The position numbers and the translations under genes are program-made. The notes under the pieces were generated by a model. That model was not told the origin of the DNA, did no database searches, and was given only the letters and a program-made list of their open reading frames with translations. Positions 32,511 through 43,910 of a DNA stretch of 64,000 nt are shown here, piece after piece (position 1 is the stretch's first letter; every line of letters starts with the position of its first letter). The stretch is from positions 310,001 through 374,000 of the forward strand of contig CAOLHI010001287.1 of assembly GCA_948474755.1 (NCBI GenBank), in the 5' to 3' direction. This DNA comes from Ctenosaura bakeri (Eukaryota; Chordata; Lepidosauria; Squamata; Iguanidae).

Positions 32511-33180
32511 CCCAAAATAGGACCAATATTCAGAATGGCTCAGAAATATTTTTATTACCAAAACACTTGGAGAAAATTACTGAAACTGCCACCTCTCAAG
32601 TCTTCTTGGTAAAGATGAAATTGCAAAATTACTATTTAAACGTGATTAGCACAACTTAAGGGAACTATCTGGCTTTTCTTGTAGGAATATTTTGGTTCTA
32701 TATCAAGCAGAGTGCAGCATAGCCAGTGCAATATGAGCTTGTGGTAGCAAACAGGAGAAAATACTCAGGATGCTCTTTTAAGATTTGTTTTTTTTTTAAA
32801 AAAAAAAAAGGAAAACCCTAACATTTATTGATTCAGAAAATCTATCTTTGGATAGGAAAAAAGATAGACAAAAGTAGATTACCTAACTTTCAATGGAAAA
32901 GCCCCTAAGGCTGGCTATCATATATGAATGTTTGGCTCGTATCTATCCTGATGTGGAAGCCTTATGGATGCTCCCTCCCCAAAGAGATATGAAGGACTAA
33001 CTTTTGGAAGAAGAGGAAAGTGATCTTTGCAGGTAGCAGGGGAGCAAAAGTTTTGAGTACATAGACAAAAAAAGAAAAAGAGAGGTGAAACAAAAGGACA
33101 GTCATGCTTTCTAATGTTCATTTTTCCTAATCACTTTATACAAGCACTGGTATCTCTTTGCTTCCAACATTCTGGCTCTT
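32511..33180. other. No gene recognised
   Basis: Poly-T/poly-A near 32787-32810; otherwise unassigned. Confidence 0.4.
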
Positions 33181-33345
33181 TGGAATTCTGCTATACTGGT
33201 TTGGAATTATGGGAGTTGCACATCAGCAACATCTGGTTAGTCACACATTCCCTAGCCCTTGTATGTATTTGATTTGGATCAAAGTTTGGCTCAAATCCCA
33301 GAATTTCCCAGCATGTTCCCTTGCTGCCTGGGGGATTTTGGTAGT
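33181..33345. mobile_element. Diverged MITE-like fragment
   Basis: GGAATTATGGGAGTTGCACA with CAGCAACATCTGG matches half of the palindromic element in better shape at 37546-37652. Confidence 0.4.
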
Positions 33346-34069
33346 TGCAATTTAAACAAAAAGAAAAAGAAAAGAAACACTCACTTTTCCAGGCTCTGTT
33401 TTGGATCCATGCTAGGTCTGAAATCCTGCTTTCTCAGGATGTTCATAGGATAATCTTGGGGCAATTATTCTCATTCTACATTACAGGTTTATTGTGAGAA
33501 TGGAATAGGGTAACTTACACAATCTCTATGGTCCTGACAAGGAAAAGCAAGACACTAGTTAAGTCAGGGATTCTGCTAAGCAGCAGTACCTTGACAATGC
33601 ATATGTCCAGTTCCCCCTTTCTATTTCATTTTCACTTACAACATGAATATCTTCTAGGAAGATGACTCCATGCATACAGCTGTACTCACAACTTGATTGT
33701 GCATCATTCCATGATTCATGGAACCCTTTGTGTGTTCAGCAATTATATATGTGAAGGCTTTCTGCCTGAAAATGTTCATGGTATTCCTTAAATTTTGTTT
33801 TTCACCCTACTGTGTTTGTTTTAAGTGGAACATCTGAATATTTACAAGAAAATGAGCCTAAGAATAATCAAAAGGAAGAAACCTAAAAGTAGCACTCTCT
33901 ATTCTAAACCAGTCTTCCTCCAGTTTTCATTTGATATCACATTTTCAAATCAGTTTGAAGTAGGAACAGTAAATATTAATTTTTCTAAGTCTTGACAGCT
34001 GTCAAGAACAATGAAACTATTTTTTAATTTTTTATTTTTATGTTATTTTTTGTCTTGTAGCTTTGAGAC
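33346..34069. other. No gene recognised
   Basis: Unassigned AT-rich sequence. Confidence 0.4.
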
Positions 34070-34930
34070 ATTCAGGAAAGTCTCAGCAATAGGAAACACC
34101 ATAGTTTTTCCTGAAAGTTGCACTGCTTGCCAGAAAGCTGTGTAGTTTTCCAGAAACCACAACACTTTCTCCTGAGAACTGGGCAGACTTCCCTGAAAAC
34201 TGCACAGCTTTTTGCATGGAAAGGAAATTGAACAGCATTCAAATCTGGAATTTTGCAGAAAAAGACAGACAGTCAGGTTTTGTTATGCAGGTTATGTTAT
34301 GTATTTGTCATGCAAGACAGGTTTTGTTCTGCACGATTTTTATTTTTTGTGCAACATTTTTGTTGTGTAAGATTCTGGTTGTTCAAGATAGCTGGTTTCT
34401 ACATTAAAAAAGCAATGTTATACAACAAAAATCTTACATAATAAAAATGTTGTGCAGAATCCAGCAATTTTGCACAAAAATAGATATATGTTTTTGTTAT
34501 GCAAGACTGTAAGATTTGAAAGATTTCTGTGTAAAAAAGCCAGCAGTCTTTCACAACAGATATACTAGAGAAACATCACACAGAAAACAGCAATCTTGGA
34601 CAACAAAAGCTTTTCTGAGCAAGATTCTGCAACATTTTTGTTGTGCAAGATTTTTGTTGTACAATATTGTTGTACATTGTTGTACAACAGTCATTGTTGT
34701 ACAATTGCACAATCAAAATCTTACACAACAAAAACGTTGCACGGAGTCCAGCACTCTTACACAACAAAACCATGTACCTTCTATTTCTATAAATTTGTTG
34801 GATCTCGGCACAATTTTTTGTGGAAGCTTTTTGCTGTAGAATATTGCTGCTTTTTGTGCAACATTTTTGTTGTGTAGGCTTGCTTTTTTTATATATAAAA
34901 TAACAGCAATCTTGAAACAAAAAGGAAAAA
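34070..34930. repeat. TTGTTGTGCAA-type direct and inverted repeat tract
   Basis: Blocks like GCAACATTTTTGTTGTGCAA (34628), GTGCAACATTTTTGTTGTG (34350 and 34856) and their complements ACAACAAAAATCTTACATAA (34422) and CTTACACAACAAAAACGTTG (34713) alternate over about 700 bp. Earlier blocks of the type CCTGAAAACTGCACAGC (34193) start the tract. Several long hairpins are possible, including TTGTTGTACA with TTGTACAACA near 34665-34690. It has no coding or transposon signature that I recognise. Confidence 0.65.
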
Positions 34931-35204
34931 AAACCCACTATGTATGATTCCAGCTACAGTCAGCCCAAGTTTCTTTTCCTGCTGTCTGACATTTGGTTTG
35001 CACAGGTTTCAGACACTGGGAACTTTCAATGTGCTCTTTTTCTTCCTGCTATGTTTTTCAATGGGTCAGGAACATCAAATTTGAACCAAAGTTGGAAAAT
35101 TGATGAATTTCTGTTCTATCCCTTATTTGAAGGAACATTGCATAGTAAAGTACCTTTAAAAATATCAAGAAATCTTACTGTTGATGTTCTCACAGAGTGA
35201 GGCA

Positions 35205-36045
35205 TGTTATGTTAAGGGAGAGGCTGGAATCCAGACCTACGCAAATGGCTACTAAGCTGCAAGCCTAGAAAGAAAACTCATGCTATCTGGCAATTATAGC
35301 CATTTCAAGGCTTCCATTCATGATCCTGGCGTAAAATCATGCACCAAGTCTCATGAGATCCCAAATCTTGTAAGACTCAGTGGGATGCCAGTGGGCCTAT
35401 ATATAGGCCTGATGGCTTCCTGATCAGTAATTTTCAGCCGGACATCTTGTGTGACCCTCTCACTGACTCTGTGTTTCTTCATCCATCCCATATAGTTTCC
35501 CAAGCTCTCGCTGGTCACCTTTGGGTCACAAAGGATTTTTTCTGTGTCATTACATCATGATTTTCATCTTCATGATTTTGATCTTCTTTCACCTACTTTC
35601 TGTAGGTCTGCTCAGGTTCTATGAACACTTGGTGAGTTTATGTTATACTAATCTGTGTCGTAATTTGTAGTGTATCTTCATCACAACTAGCAAATATGTA
35701 AGAAAGGATGGTGAACACTAAGCATTATTCACATTTGGGAAAGGGAAGCTCTGGGTGGTCAGGGCAGCTGTCAGGAGTTTGGGCATCTGAATATCAGCAC
35801 ACTTCTTTTAGACTGTCTTGATCCTTTCTCAAATTGGTGAATCTTACCAAACAATATCTGTCATTTACCACATGCCCTAATTTCTTCCTGCTTTCCTTGG
35901 ACAGGCACTACTCTTGGCTACCCAATACTTCACATTCTCCCTTCTTCTTGCTGTTGATTGCCAATATATTTGTTTATAATCATTTGTTCTCTAATAAAAT
36001 TGTGACCATTCACATTTAACCCATAAATGTGTTGTCAGGCTTCGG
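35205..36045 (+). mobile_element. Possible solo LTR (other family)
   Basis: TGTTATGTTAAGGG could be a left end. A TATATATAGG lies at about 35398-35408, AATAAAATTG at about 35994, and the downstream sequence GTGTTGTCA could be the right end near 36038. Promoter-to-poly(A) spacing is about 590 bp. No other copy in the window supports it. Confidence 0.38.
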
Positions 36046-37373
36046 TCTTAGGGCAATATCCTTCTCTTACTGCTAAACAATTGGATCATGCCCTCACATA
36101 GTTTAAATAAAAGAGCAGGGATTATTTTCTAAAAGGCTGGTATAAGTCCCACATAAGCCTAAGACATGACAATCTGCTCTTTTTTTTAATGAAGTGTAGA
36201 TCTCACTTTATCAAAAAATCGGACAATATGAAATCACATGCTGAATATTTTAAAGCTTACAGCGGAGCCAGTAAACCTGGTTACAGCCATTGTTCTAATT
36301 TCATGTGATCCTTGGCCTTATTCCATGTCAATTGATGGAAAAAAATAAAGCTCCAAAAGTTACCTTTAAGAAAAGTGAATATAATTACATGTTTATAGGG
36401 CTACATTAAGGTTTTCATACGCCCAAGGTTCTCTTGTATTCTGCTCCCTGCCTCACCTCAACATACCACTAGGGATGTTTTTGTAGGTCCTAAAATCCTG
36501 CTTTCATGTGCCTAAAATGTTTCTATACCCTAGGCACTGTGCCTAAAGTGCCTGATGGAAAAGGCAGTCCTGCATGCTTAAACTGTCCATAGCTGAGCAA
36601 GAAGAGATCAATGTCTTTCCCAATGTTCAAATTCACATATTCTCCAGAATGATGCCAACTGGTTGCAGACCAATATTTGTCCTCCTAGGACAGAGCATCC
36701 TCCTTCTGCCTTGCAAAGTTTCTCGCTTACTGCATCCTTAAGAGGCAACAAACATTACAAGAACTGTAACCATGACTAACAGAGCCCTCCACCCACCTCT
36801 GCCAATTTCCCATATTATTCACACTTCAAACTGTAGGGTTGACTTGGTTGGAGTTTAGTTTGTTTCCTATCTGAAGCACACAGTGTCACAGTTGTTGACA
36901 GCTAGCTAATCTGGCACAAGATGAAAGAAGGATGTCAATATGAGGAAAAAAGAACAAAGTCACACTTGAGTGATAATGTTGACATTGCGACTTCAGACAG
37001 GGGCATCTTTTGGTAGAGTCAGCAGGCAGGCACGTCAAAGGATTTAATCCACAGTTACTGTTTGGCTTTCCAGCACACTTTGGATGCAAATTGAATTAGT
37101 TCTGAACATTTTTAAACACAAAAACTCTTCACTGGCAGCAACAAATTCTTATTTCCCCTTCATTCCTTCCTTGCTCCCTTCCTTCCTTCTTCCTTCCCTC
37201 CCTCTCTCCCCTTCGGGGTGCATTGCTCATGTATATAATGTTAAGGGGTGGACATATAGAGAGCATTGAGTCTATTCCATGTTGTTGAAATAGATCTACT
37301 GCCCCCCCCGTAAAAAAAAAGAAAGAAAGAAAGAAAGAAAAAGTTGTTGATTTCTGAGGAAAATAGGATTGGA
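36046..37373. other. No gene recognised
   Basis: Holds a CTTCC-rich tract (37158-37210) and a (GAAA)n tract (37310-37343). Otherwise unassigned. Confidence 0.45.
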
Positions 37374-37925
37374 AACTTGTGGTACCCCAAATGCTCTGGA
37401 CCGGCAGTCCCATAATTCTTTACCATCAAGCGAGAATTGTAAACCAACACATATGCAAAGCCAAATACAGTACTGGCATGCCTTGGGAACACATACACAT
37501 ACAGTACACAGGCCTCAGTTTCCCCATCCCTACTCTAGACCAATGTATGGCCTTCTAGATGTTGTTGGGCTGCAAGCTCAATCAAGTCTAGCCAGCATAG
37601 CAAACATGAAAAATAAAAGTTGTAGTCAAATAATCTGGAGGACCACAAGTTGCCCATCCCTGAATATCATACCTGTGTCATACTTGTGTTCATTATATTC
37701 ATTTTCCAACAACAAATATGTACAATGTAAATAATAGGCAGACCTAAGGACATCAGCACTTTGTTTTTCTTTTTTTGATAACTGTAATTCAACAACATGT
37801 CATGGGCATATGCATACAGATCTTTAATAAAAATGTACTTCTGTCTTTTTCCCTAGTTGACACATGGGTGCACATCTTGTGGCCCTTCCTATGTTGGCTG
37901 CAGTCCAACTATACCAGGAAGACTT
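37374..37925. mobile_element. Cluster of palindromic MITE copies (GATGTTGTTGGRCTGCAA type)
   Basis: The middle copy, 37546-37652, has a left arm TGGCCTTCTAGATGTTGTTG and a right arm AAGTTGTAGTCAAATAATCTGG, around TCTAGCCAGCATAG. Half copies at 37374-37440 (AATGCTCTGGACCGGCAGTC) and about 37880-37925 (GTGGCCCTTCCTATGTTGG) belong to the same family. Confidence 0.5.
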
Positions 37926-37939
37926 CAAACTGTCCACTT

Positions 37940-38597
37940 CTAATTTACATACTATTGATAGGAAATGCCAGCGCATTATCTACATGACAGCCAGTGCAAA
38001 CATAATTGCACAATGTCATTCATAGCACATGTTTTATATGTTGAACATGCTTCATCTGTACTATCTTCATAAACTTTTTAAGAACCCTGTTGGTTAGACC
38101 ACTATCATTAACCACAAATTTTAGGTGGAAGAAGGGGCTGAGGGGGAAAAGACAAGGTCACACTATTTACAAGGACTTTACAACAATACGTGTAATTAAA
38201 CCTTCTGTTAATACTTTTATTTACTTTATTAACACATTATAAAAAAAGAAAAACAAGATAGGCTTCAGCTGATGGTGACCAGGAAGAATGTATTTGGTAG
38301 TATCACACAAGTCTGTTCAAGAGGGATTTAAACTAAGCACTTGAGGTGAAGGAGATTATAGTCAGATGTCAGTTCAAAGGGAAGCTCTAAACACAAGGAT
38401 GTGAATTCTATAGAAGAAGTAAAGGGAGAGAATGACATTCACAGCAAAACTAACAGTAAATAAATAGATGAGAACAACACAGAGAGTTTGGAAAACATAA
38501 CAAATAAGATGTGCTTGAAGTCCTAGCACAAAAAGGTAAATACAATTTTACTGGTGTAATGGAGACGTAGTCGGATGACTCTCATGATTGGAATATA
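37940..38597. other. No gene recognised
   Basis: Unassigned; short open frames only. Confidence 0.4.
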
Positions 38598-38945
38598 CCA
38601 TATTTGCCAGCATATTAGACTCACTGGCATATAAGACACACCCCACTTTTCAAGGGGTATTTTTCAGGAAAAAAATGTTTTTAGTTCTCTGGTGAGCAAA
38701 ATGCACAGGAAAGGAAAGGAAAGGAAAATAAAGAGTGCTGCACCAGGAGAGGAGAGGAATGAAAAGAGTGCTGCACCACTGCCCCTCCCTTTGTGTTTTG
38801 CCTGGGCAAGGAAACACCTTTCACTCACCTTCCCTTCCCTAGGTTTTTAGTATAACAATATTTGCTGGTGTATAAGACGCACTCCATTATCAGAGGGTAT
38901 TTTTTAGGGGAAAAAATGTGTCTTATACACCAGCAAATAAGATAA
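38598..38945. mobile_element. MITE with TATAAGACGCAC terminal repeats
   Basis: The left part carries ATTTGCCAGCATATTAGACT and GGCATATAAGACACACCCC. The right part carries a perfect 20-bp inverted repeat, 38859-38878 with 38920-38939 (TATTTGCTGGTGTATAAGAC and its complement), plus 'GGTATTTTTYAGG' on both sides. A (GGAAA)n stretch is at 38710-38730. The 'TATAAGACGCACC' motif is typical of vertebrate hAT-type MITEs as I recall them, but the superfamily is not proven here. Confidence 0.6.
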
Positions 38946-39165
38946 CAACTGAAGGATATACTCTATTCAAAAAGAATAGATGTGCGGCAAGAATGACATA
39001 TGCACAACATTGGAAAGAAGGAAATTATATTGATATAAAAGAATGGAAATTAAAAGTTCTGGATATGATAGAGATAGAAAGGTTGTCTTTTTCACTTAAA
39101 AATAAACCAATCCAGACCTTTGAAAGAGAATGGCAAGAAGTTCTGAACTGGATAAAGGAATGAGG
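38946..39165 (+). pseudogene. L1 ORF2 extreme C-terminus
   Basis: The open frame CAARMTYAQHWKEGNYIDIK followed by EIERLSFSLKNK and FEREWQEVLNWI matches the last 75 or so residues of L1 ORF2 in order (AAR.T.AQ.WK...W..K...). It is followed by a stop at 39161. Everything upstream of this was lost, either by 5' truncation or by the adjoining MITE. Confidence 0.7.
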
Positions 39166-39214
39166 GAAAGAATAAGAAAGAGTGTTGGAAGAAATGGTAA
39201 TGAAAACTAAGGGT

Positions 39215-39830
39215 GTTATACATAGGAGGGGAAAGATGGCATCCGGTTGCAGCAAATGGTGCTATCTGTGAGTTGTTCTCCCCGTTTTTGTTTTATTGTG
39301 GTAGGCCTAGCCAGCTGTAACCTTTTAAGTTGGAAGTTTTAAGTATTAAGTATAAATTTAACATACCATCTTACTATCTTAGCTGAGTTAATTAGTGTGG
39401 GTATGAAGTTACGAAAACGCCAACACTCCAAGGCAAACGCTGACTCGGATAGCAAACCCTCTAAGCAGACCAAAATAGACTCCCTTTTTGCCAACAAGGA
39501 AGCTGCTTCTGCTCTGCAGGCTGATTTGGAGTTAAATAATAGATATGTGGCATTGGAATCCCTGCATGATGAACAATTAATGACAGATAATGACCGTATG
39601 CAGAATGTGGAGAATGTGGGAGTCTTGGCTTCTTCTTTAAGTAAAGATGTTATAGAATAAATATAAGCTGAATGTAATAAGGTTAAAAGTAATAATGTGT
39701 TAACCTTAGAATAGAAAAAATGTACAAATGGGATGTAAACACAAACTCAACTGGAAAAATGATGCTCGGAAGCGGGAAGGGGGGGTTATTTTGTGTAAAA
39801 CTTTAAGAAAAATATATACACAAAAAAAAA
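39215..39830 (+). other. LINE 5'-region-like sequence with an 87-codon open frame
   Basis: GGGGAAAGATGGCATCC at 39220 resembles the start of a LINE 5' UTR. An ATG at 39397 opens 87 codons (to 39660). The product has a basic N-terminus MGMKLRKRQHSKANADSDSK and an acidic middle ALQADLELNNRYVALESLHD. It then stops and is followed by an A-rich end near 39820-39832. It could be the first part of a LINE ORF1 after an internal deletion. I do not recognise the family. Confidence 0.4.
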
Positions 39831-40920
39831 AGAATAGATGTGGCAGAAATGGAGGGGAAGTAGTATTATATATCAAAAGCACATTCACTTGTACAGAAAT
39901 CTATGAGAGTGATCAGAGTGGATCTGTTAAGAGCAAGAAATAAAAGCAACATTGTGATAGGAGTATCTATTACAGGCCACTAAACCAAGAGGAGATGGTG
40001 GATGCAGTTTTTTTCGGAAGCAAATCTCAGAAATCTCCAAGGTGCAAGAATTAGTAGTCATGGGGAACTTCAATTACTTTGATATCTGCTGGGAAACTAA
40101 CTCGACTAAGCATAAACTGTCCAGCAAATTCATCATGTGCCTTGCAGATAATTTCCTATTTCAAAAGACAGAGGCAGGAACAAGAGGATCAGCAGTTCTG
40201 GACCTGATCCTCACCAACAGTGAGAAGCTGGTCACTGGAATCAAAGTAGCCAGTACTTTAGGGTGAAGTAAGAATGTCATGCTAGAATTCACAATTGTAG
40301 GAAAGGGTGGAAGAAGAATATAGTAAAACACAGACCTCAGTTTTCAGGAAAGTCAGTTTTAACAAACTCAGGGAAAGACTGGGTAGAATCCTATGTCTAG
40401 AAATACTACAGAAAAAAGACTCAGAACAAGGGTGGAAGTTCTTGAAGTAGAAGTTGCAAAAAGCATAGTCACAAACTTTCTTATGGAATAAGAAAAATGG
40501 GAGACATATGAAAAAGCCAATGTGGCAGCACAGCAAAGTCAAAGAGGAAGTGAAAAGGGAAAAGAGCATGCATAAGGAATGGAAGGAAAGATGAGTCACC
40601 ACGTAAAGGTACCGATGTGTAGCCCAAGCTTGCAGTATTAGTATAAGGAAACCTAAAGCTCAGAATGACTGAGACTGGCTACACAAGCAGGAACAAGAAA
40701 AAACAATATTTTCATATATTGTCAAAGCAAGGGAATGACTTAGGAAATTGTGGGACCACTGCTCAGTAAGGATAGTAAAATATTAACAGATCACAATGAA
40801 AAAGCCAAACAACTCAATGCCTATTTCCTTTCAGTTTTCTCCAAGAAAGAGAATTGTGTACCTACATGCACTAGCAGATCTGCTGGTGAGAAGTCTGGAC
40901 TGAACATCAGTATTGACAAA

Positions 40921-41795
40921 GGCCCTTTTCGCATTTAGGCTTCTTGCGCGAGCGGGGGAGGGCGGCTCGCGCAAGAAGCCTTCTCCGGGAGGCTGTCGCT
41001 TCCCCCCTCCTTCGTTCCGCACGCCAAGGAACCAGCGGGGAAGCGGCAGCCTCCCGGAGGCGGCGGCGGCGGCTCGCGCGTCCATCCCCCCCCCGCGCGC
41101 GCAGGAAAGGAGCCTGTCCCTTCCGCACCCCCCGCTCGCGTGAGAAGCAGGAGCCGCTCGTGCCGCCCCCCGCACGCGCGCGAAGCGACAGACAGTCGCG
41201 CCCGCCCCCCCCGCGCGCGCCAGGAGCGACAGACAGTCGCGCGGGGAGGCGGCGGCGCAGGCTCCTTTCTCGCGCGCGCGCGCGCGGGGGCAACGCGACT
41301 CCTGCTTCTCGCGCCCCCCGCGCGCGCGAGAAGCGGGAGTCGCGTCGCCCCCGCGCGCGCACGAGAAAGGAGCCTGTTGCGCCGCCCCCCCGCGCGCGAG
41401 AGAAGCGAAGGCAGTCGCGCCCGCCCCCCACGCGCGCGCGCGGGAAGCGGGAGGCTGTCGCGAGCAGCCCCCCGCCCGTGCGAAGCAGGATGCTCTCGCA
41501 TCCGCCGCGCTAGCTCCCCGCCCCGCCCCTTCCTTCCGCACGGGCGGAGGGAAGGAGGCGCGACCCGGCCGCCTCCCCAACGCACCGCACTACAGGTGAG
41601 TGCGTGTGGGCGCCGGGAGCGTAGCGCGAGTGCGGGGTGATTTTCGCTTGAAAGCGAAAATCAAAAACCCCGCGCTCGCGCCGCTGCAGCCCTGTGAGAG
41701 CGCCGGAAGTGGGAGCGCGTCGTGCGGAGCGACGCTCCCACTCCCGCACGGCTCACGGGGCTATTTCGCCCAGGAAAGCCCGTGCGAAAAGGGCC
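40921..41795. mobile_element. Harbinger-like GC/CpG-rich DNA transposon, TSD AAA
   Basis: The 875-bp element has ends GGCCCTTTTCGCA and TGCGAAAAGGGCC. AAA flanks it at 40918-40920 and 41796-41798. Removing it with one AAA restores the CR1 frame (ISIDKEIIRNQ). The interior has a perfect 15-bp inverted repeat (GGCTTCTTGCGCGAG at 40938-40952 with CTCGCGCAAGAAGCC). It also has a degenerate minisatellite of roughly 30-60 bp units rich in CGCGCG (about 41090-41500) and a hairpin at 41639-41662. CpG density is extreme against AT-rich flanks. The several long Arg/Ala/Pro frames on both strands are consequences of the base composition, not genes. Confidence 0.88.
41639..41662. other. Hairpin inside the 40921-41795 element
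   Basis: GATTTTCGCTT, loop GA, AAGCGAAAATC: a perfect 11-bp stem homologous to the one at 3737-3759, with paired substitutions. Confidence 0.8.
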
Positions 41796-42894
41796 AAAGA
41801 AATAATCAGGAATCAAGTAGTTAACCTGAATGAGTTCAAATCTTCAGGGTCAAACAAACTGAATCCCAGAATGCTGAAGAGACTTGCTGATGTACTCTCT
41901 GAACGACTTGACATTATTTTGAGAAATCTTGGAGAATGAGTGAAGTGCCAGATGACTGAAGAAGGACAAAGATTGACCTTCTCTTCAAAAAGGGCAGAGG
42001 AGGAGGAGGGGGAGGAGGACGCAGATCTGGAGAAGTACAGACTAGTCAACATTACCTCAATAACAGGAAAAAAAATAGAATGGATTACAGATTGCAAATA
42101 TCTGGATGACAATGCAGTAATTAGTAGAGCCAACATGGGTATGTCAAAAACATTGGGTCACTTGTTGAGCAGATGGTGGGAATGCTGTAGATGCCAGTCA
42201 TCTAGATTTCACCAAATCATTTGATAAAGTTGCCCATGAGATTTTGATTTCCAGACTCATTAAATGTAGAATAGATGAGGATAACATCAGATGGATAATA
42301 ACTTGTTGGAAAATCATGCAACAAAGAAAAATAAATACTATTTTATCCTACATTAATAGAACCATAGTTTCTAAGTCAGGGGAAGTAATACTTTCACTAT
42401 ATTCTGCCCTGGCCAGACCTCAGCTGGAGTTGTGTGTTCAGTTCTTAGGACTTCATTTTAAGAGGGATATAGAAAAATTAGGGTGGTTTCAGAGAAGGGC
42501 AACAAGGATGATTAGTGGATGGGAAACAGAATATATGAGGAAAGGTTGAGGGAGATGGGCATGTTCAGCTTGGTGAAGACCCTTTGTATATATCAGGGCT
42601 CTCAGAGAAAGGGTTGTGCAGGTCTGTTCTCTGCTTCCTCATAAGGTAGGACCAAGTCTAATGGCTTTAAGTGATAGGAGGGCAGATTTTGATTGAACAT
42701 TAGAAGGAACTTCTTGACAGCAACAGCTTTTTGACAGTGTAATTAATTACACCAGTGTGCTCTTCTTTCTCTGGACATCTTCCAAAAGAGGCTAGACCTG
42801 CTGGAGATGATCTAGCTGGATTTCCTGATTTAGCAGGGGGGAGGTAAATTTCAATGTCCTATGGAGCCTCTTCCAATGTTATGATCCTTGCTTG

Positions 42895-43905
42895 ATGTTG
42901 AGGTTATGGGCTCTGCTTGAAATCCTAAGATGGAATGAAGAAAAGAGCAGAGACTGCAGGGATTCACGTGAGGCTTTAGGAAGGGATGTGAAAACTTGCA
43001 ATTGCAGTTGCTATTTTGCTCTGTTTTTCTGAATTCGTCCTTCACATTCACTTCATATCTGTGTAATTTTGGGTTACAAAGGTGGTTGTTGGGGGATGGG
43101 AGTATTAAATGGAAACTCATGCTCACTGTCTGCATGTTTCCTGATGTCTATACTTGATCTATACATTTTGCCCTATGTGTGCATTTTTCTCATTGCTTAA
43201 ACTGTGTTTGTGTGTGTTCTTCAATTGTCCTTATTTTAGATGTTCATTTTTTAAATGCTTTCATTAATTTGTGCACACCTTATATCTCTGAAATGCCCCA
43301 TAAGCCTTAGAAATGTGAACACAAGTTCCATTTCTTCCCTTAATTAACTTAGAGAGGTGGTAAATGGCTACTTCAGTTGATTATTTTCCATCCCTGGCTC
43401 TGTAAAGTGATGTGATGACACTAGATTTTTTTCGACATTACTCTCCTCTTCTTCCCTGTCCTGCTCCATTTAACTTTTTTTTCCCCCAGTAACATTTTGC
43501 CTTAGGAAGAGAAAGAGAGACCTCAGAAGCTTGCACATTTTGAAACCCTTTTGGTTATCATAATAAAACCACTCTTATTACATTTTGAAATGATTCACAC
43601 AGGCAACATGGAAACCTTTGCTTTAATCTTGCCTGAATCTACACAGTTTGCTGATAACTGTGGCAGGACTTGAAAGGGATTTCCTGGTTTTTAGCCCACA
43701 CACTACACTACATTCTCAAGGTATATGTTACATAAAAGCTTGTAATTATCTGGTTTACATCTTCATGCACTGAGTCAGTGGCAGCAATTCACTCTGATCT
43801 TTCTTATGTTCAATGGTCTCTGTAGATGGCAAAATATGTTTCTTCGTCATAGTACATACACTCCCTCCCAAACACAAGTAAAATCCTAAAGAAGTGCAGT
43901 TGTTG
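42895..43905. other. No gene recognised
   Basis: Unassigned sequence between a CR1 end and an LTR. Confidence 0.4.
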
Positions 43906-43910
43906 TTAAC

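Larger units (their letters stand above)
39830..42890 (+). mobile_element. CR1 LINE, split by a GC-rich DNA transposon
   Basis: The endonuclease C-terminus ([14 protein letters not shown], then [14 protein letters not shown]) is followed by the linker (KEEVKREKSMHKEWKER, VAQACSISIRKPKAQND). After the 40921-41795 insertion comes the RT start (NEFKSSGSNKLNPRMLKRLA), then the C-terminal thumb (ILSYINRTIVSKSGEVILSL and ALARPQLELCVQFLG). The RT catalytic motifs between about 42180 and 42320 are deleted. The end near 42888 has a CR1-like GGAGCCTCTTCCAATGTTAT. Many stops; inactive. Confidence 0.78.

Noticed and set aside
32137..32561. Overlapping open frames on both strands suggesting small genes
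   Set aside because: They arise from the self-complementary TTTTCTGCACAG repeat and have no domain signature.
34070..34930. CRISPR array
   Set aside because: Blocks are degenerate, in both orientations and irregularly spaced, and the window is vertebrate DNA.
35205..36045. Firm LTR call
   Set aside because: TATA and poly(A) signals fit, but no matching target duplication or second copy was found, so it is kept only as a low-confidence feature.
40831..41640. Several long overlapping Arg/Ala/Pro-rich open frames on both strands
   Set aside because: They lie in the CpG-rich minisatellite core of a transposon, occur in most frames, and have no domain. GC-rich DNA simply lacks stop codons.
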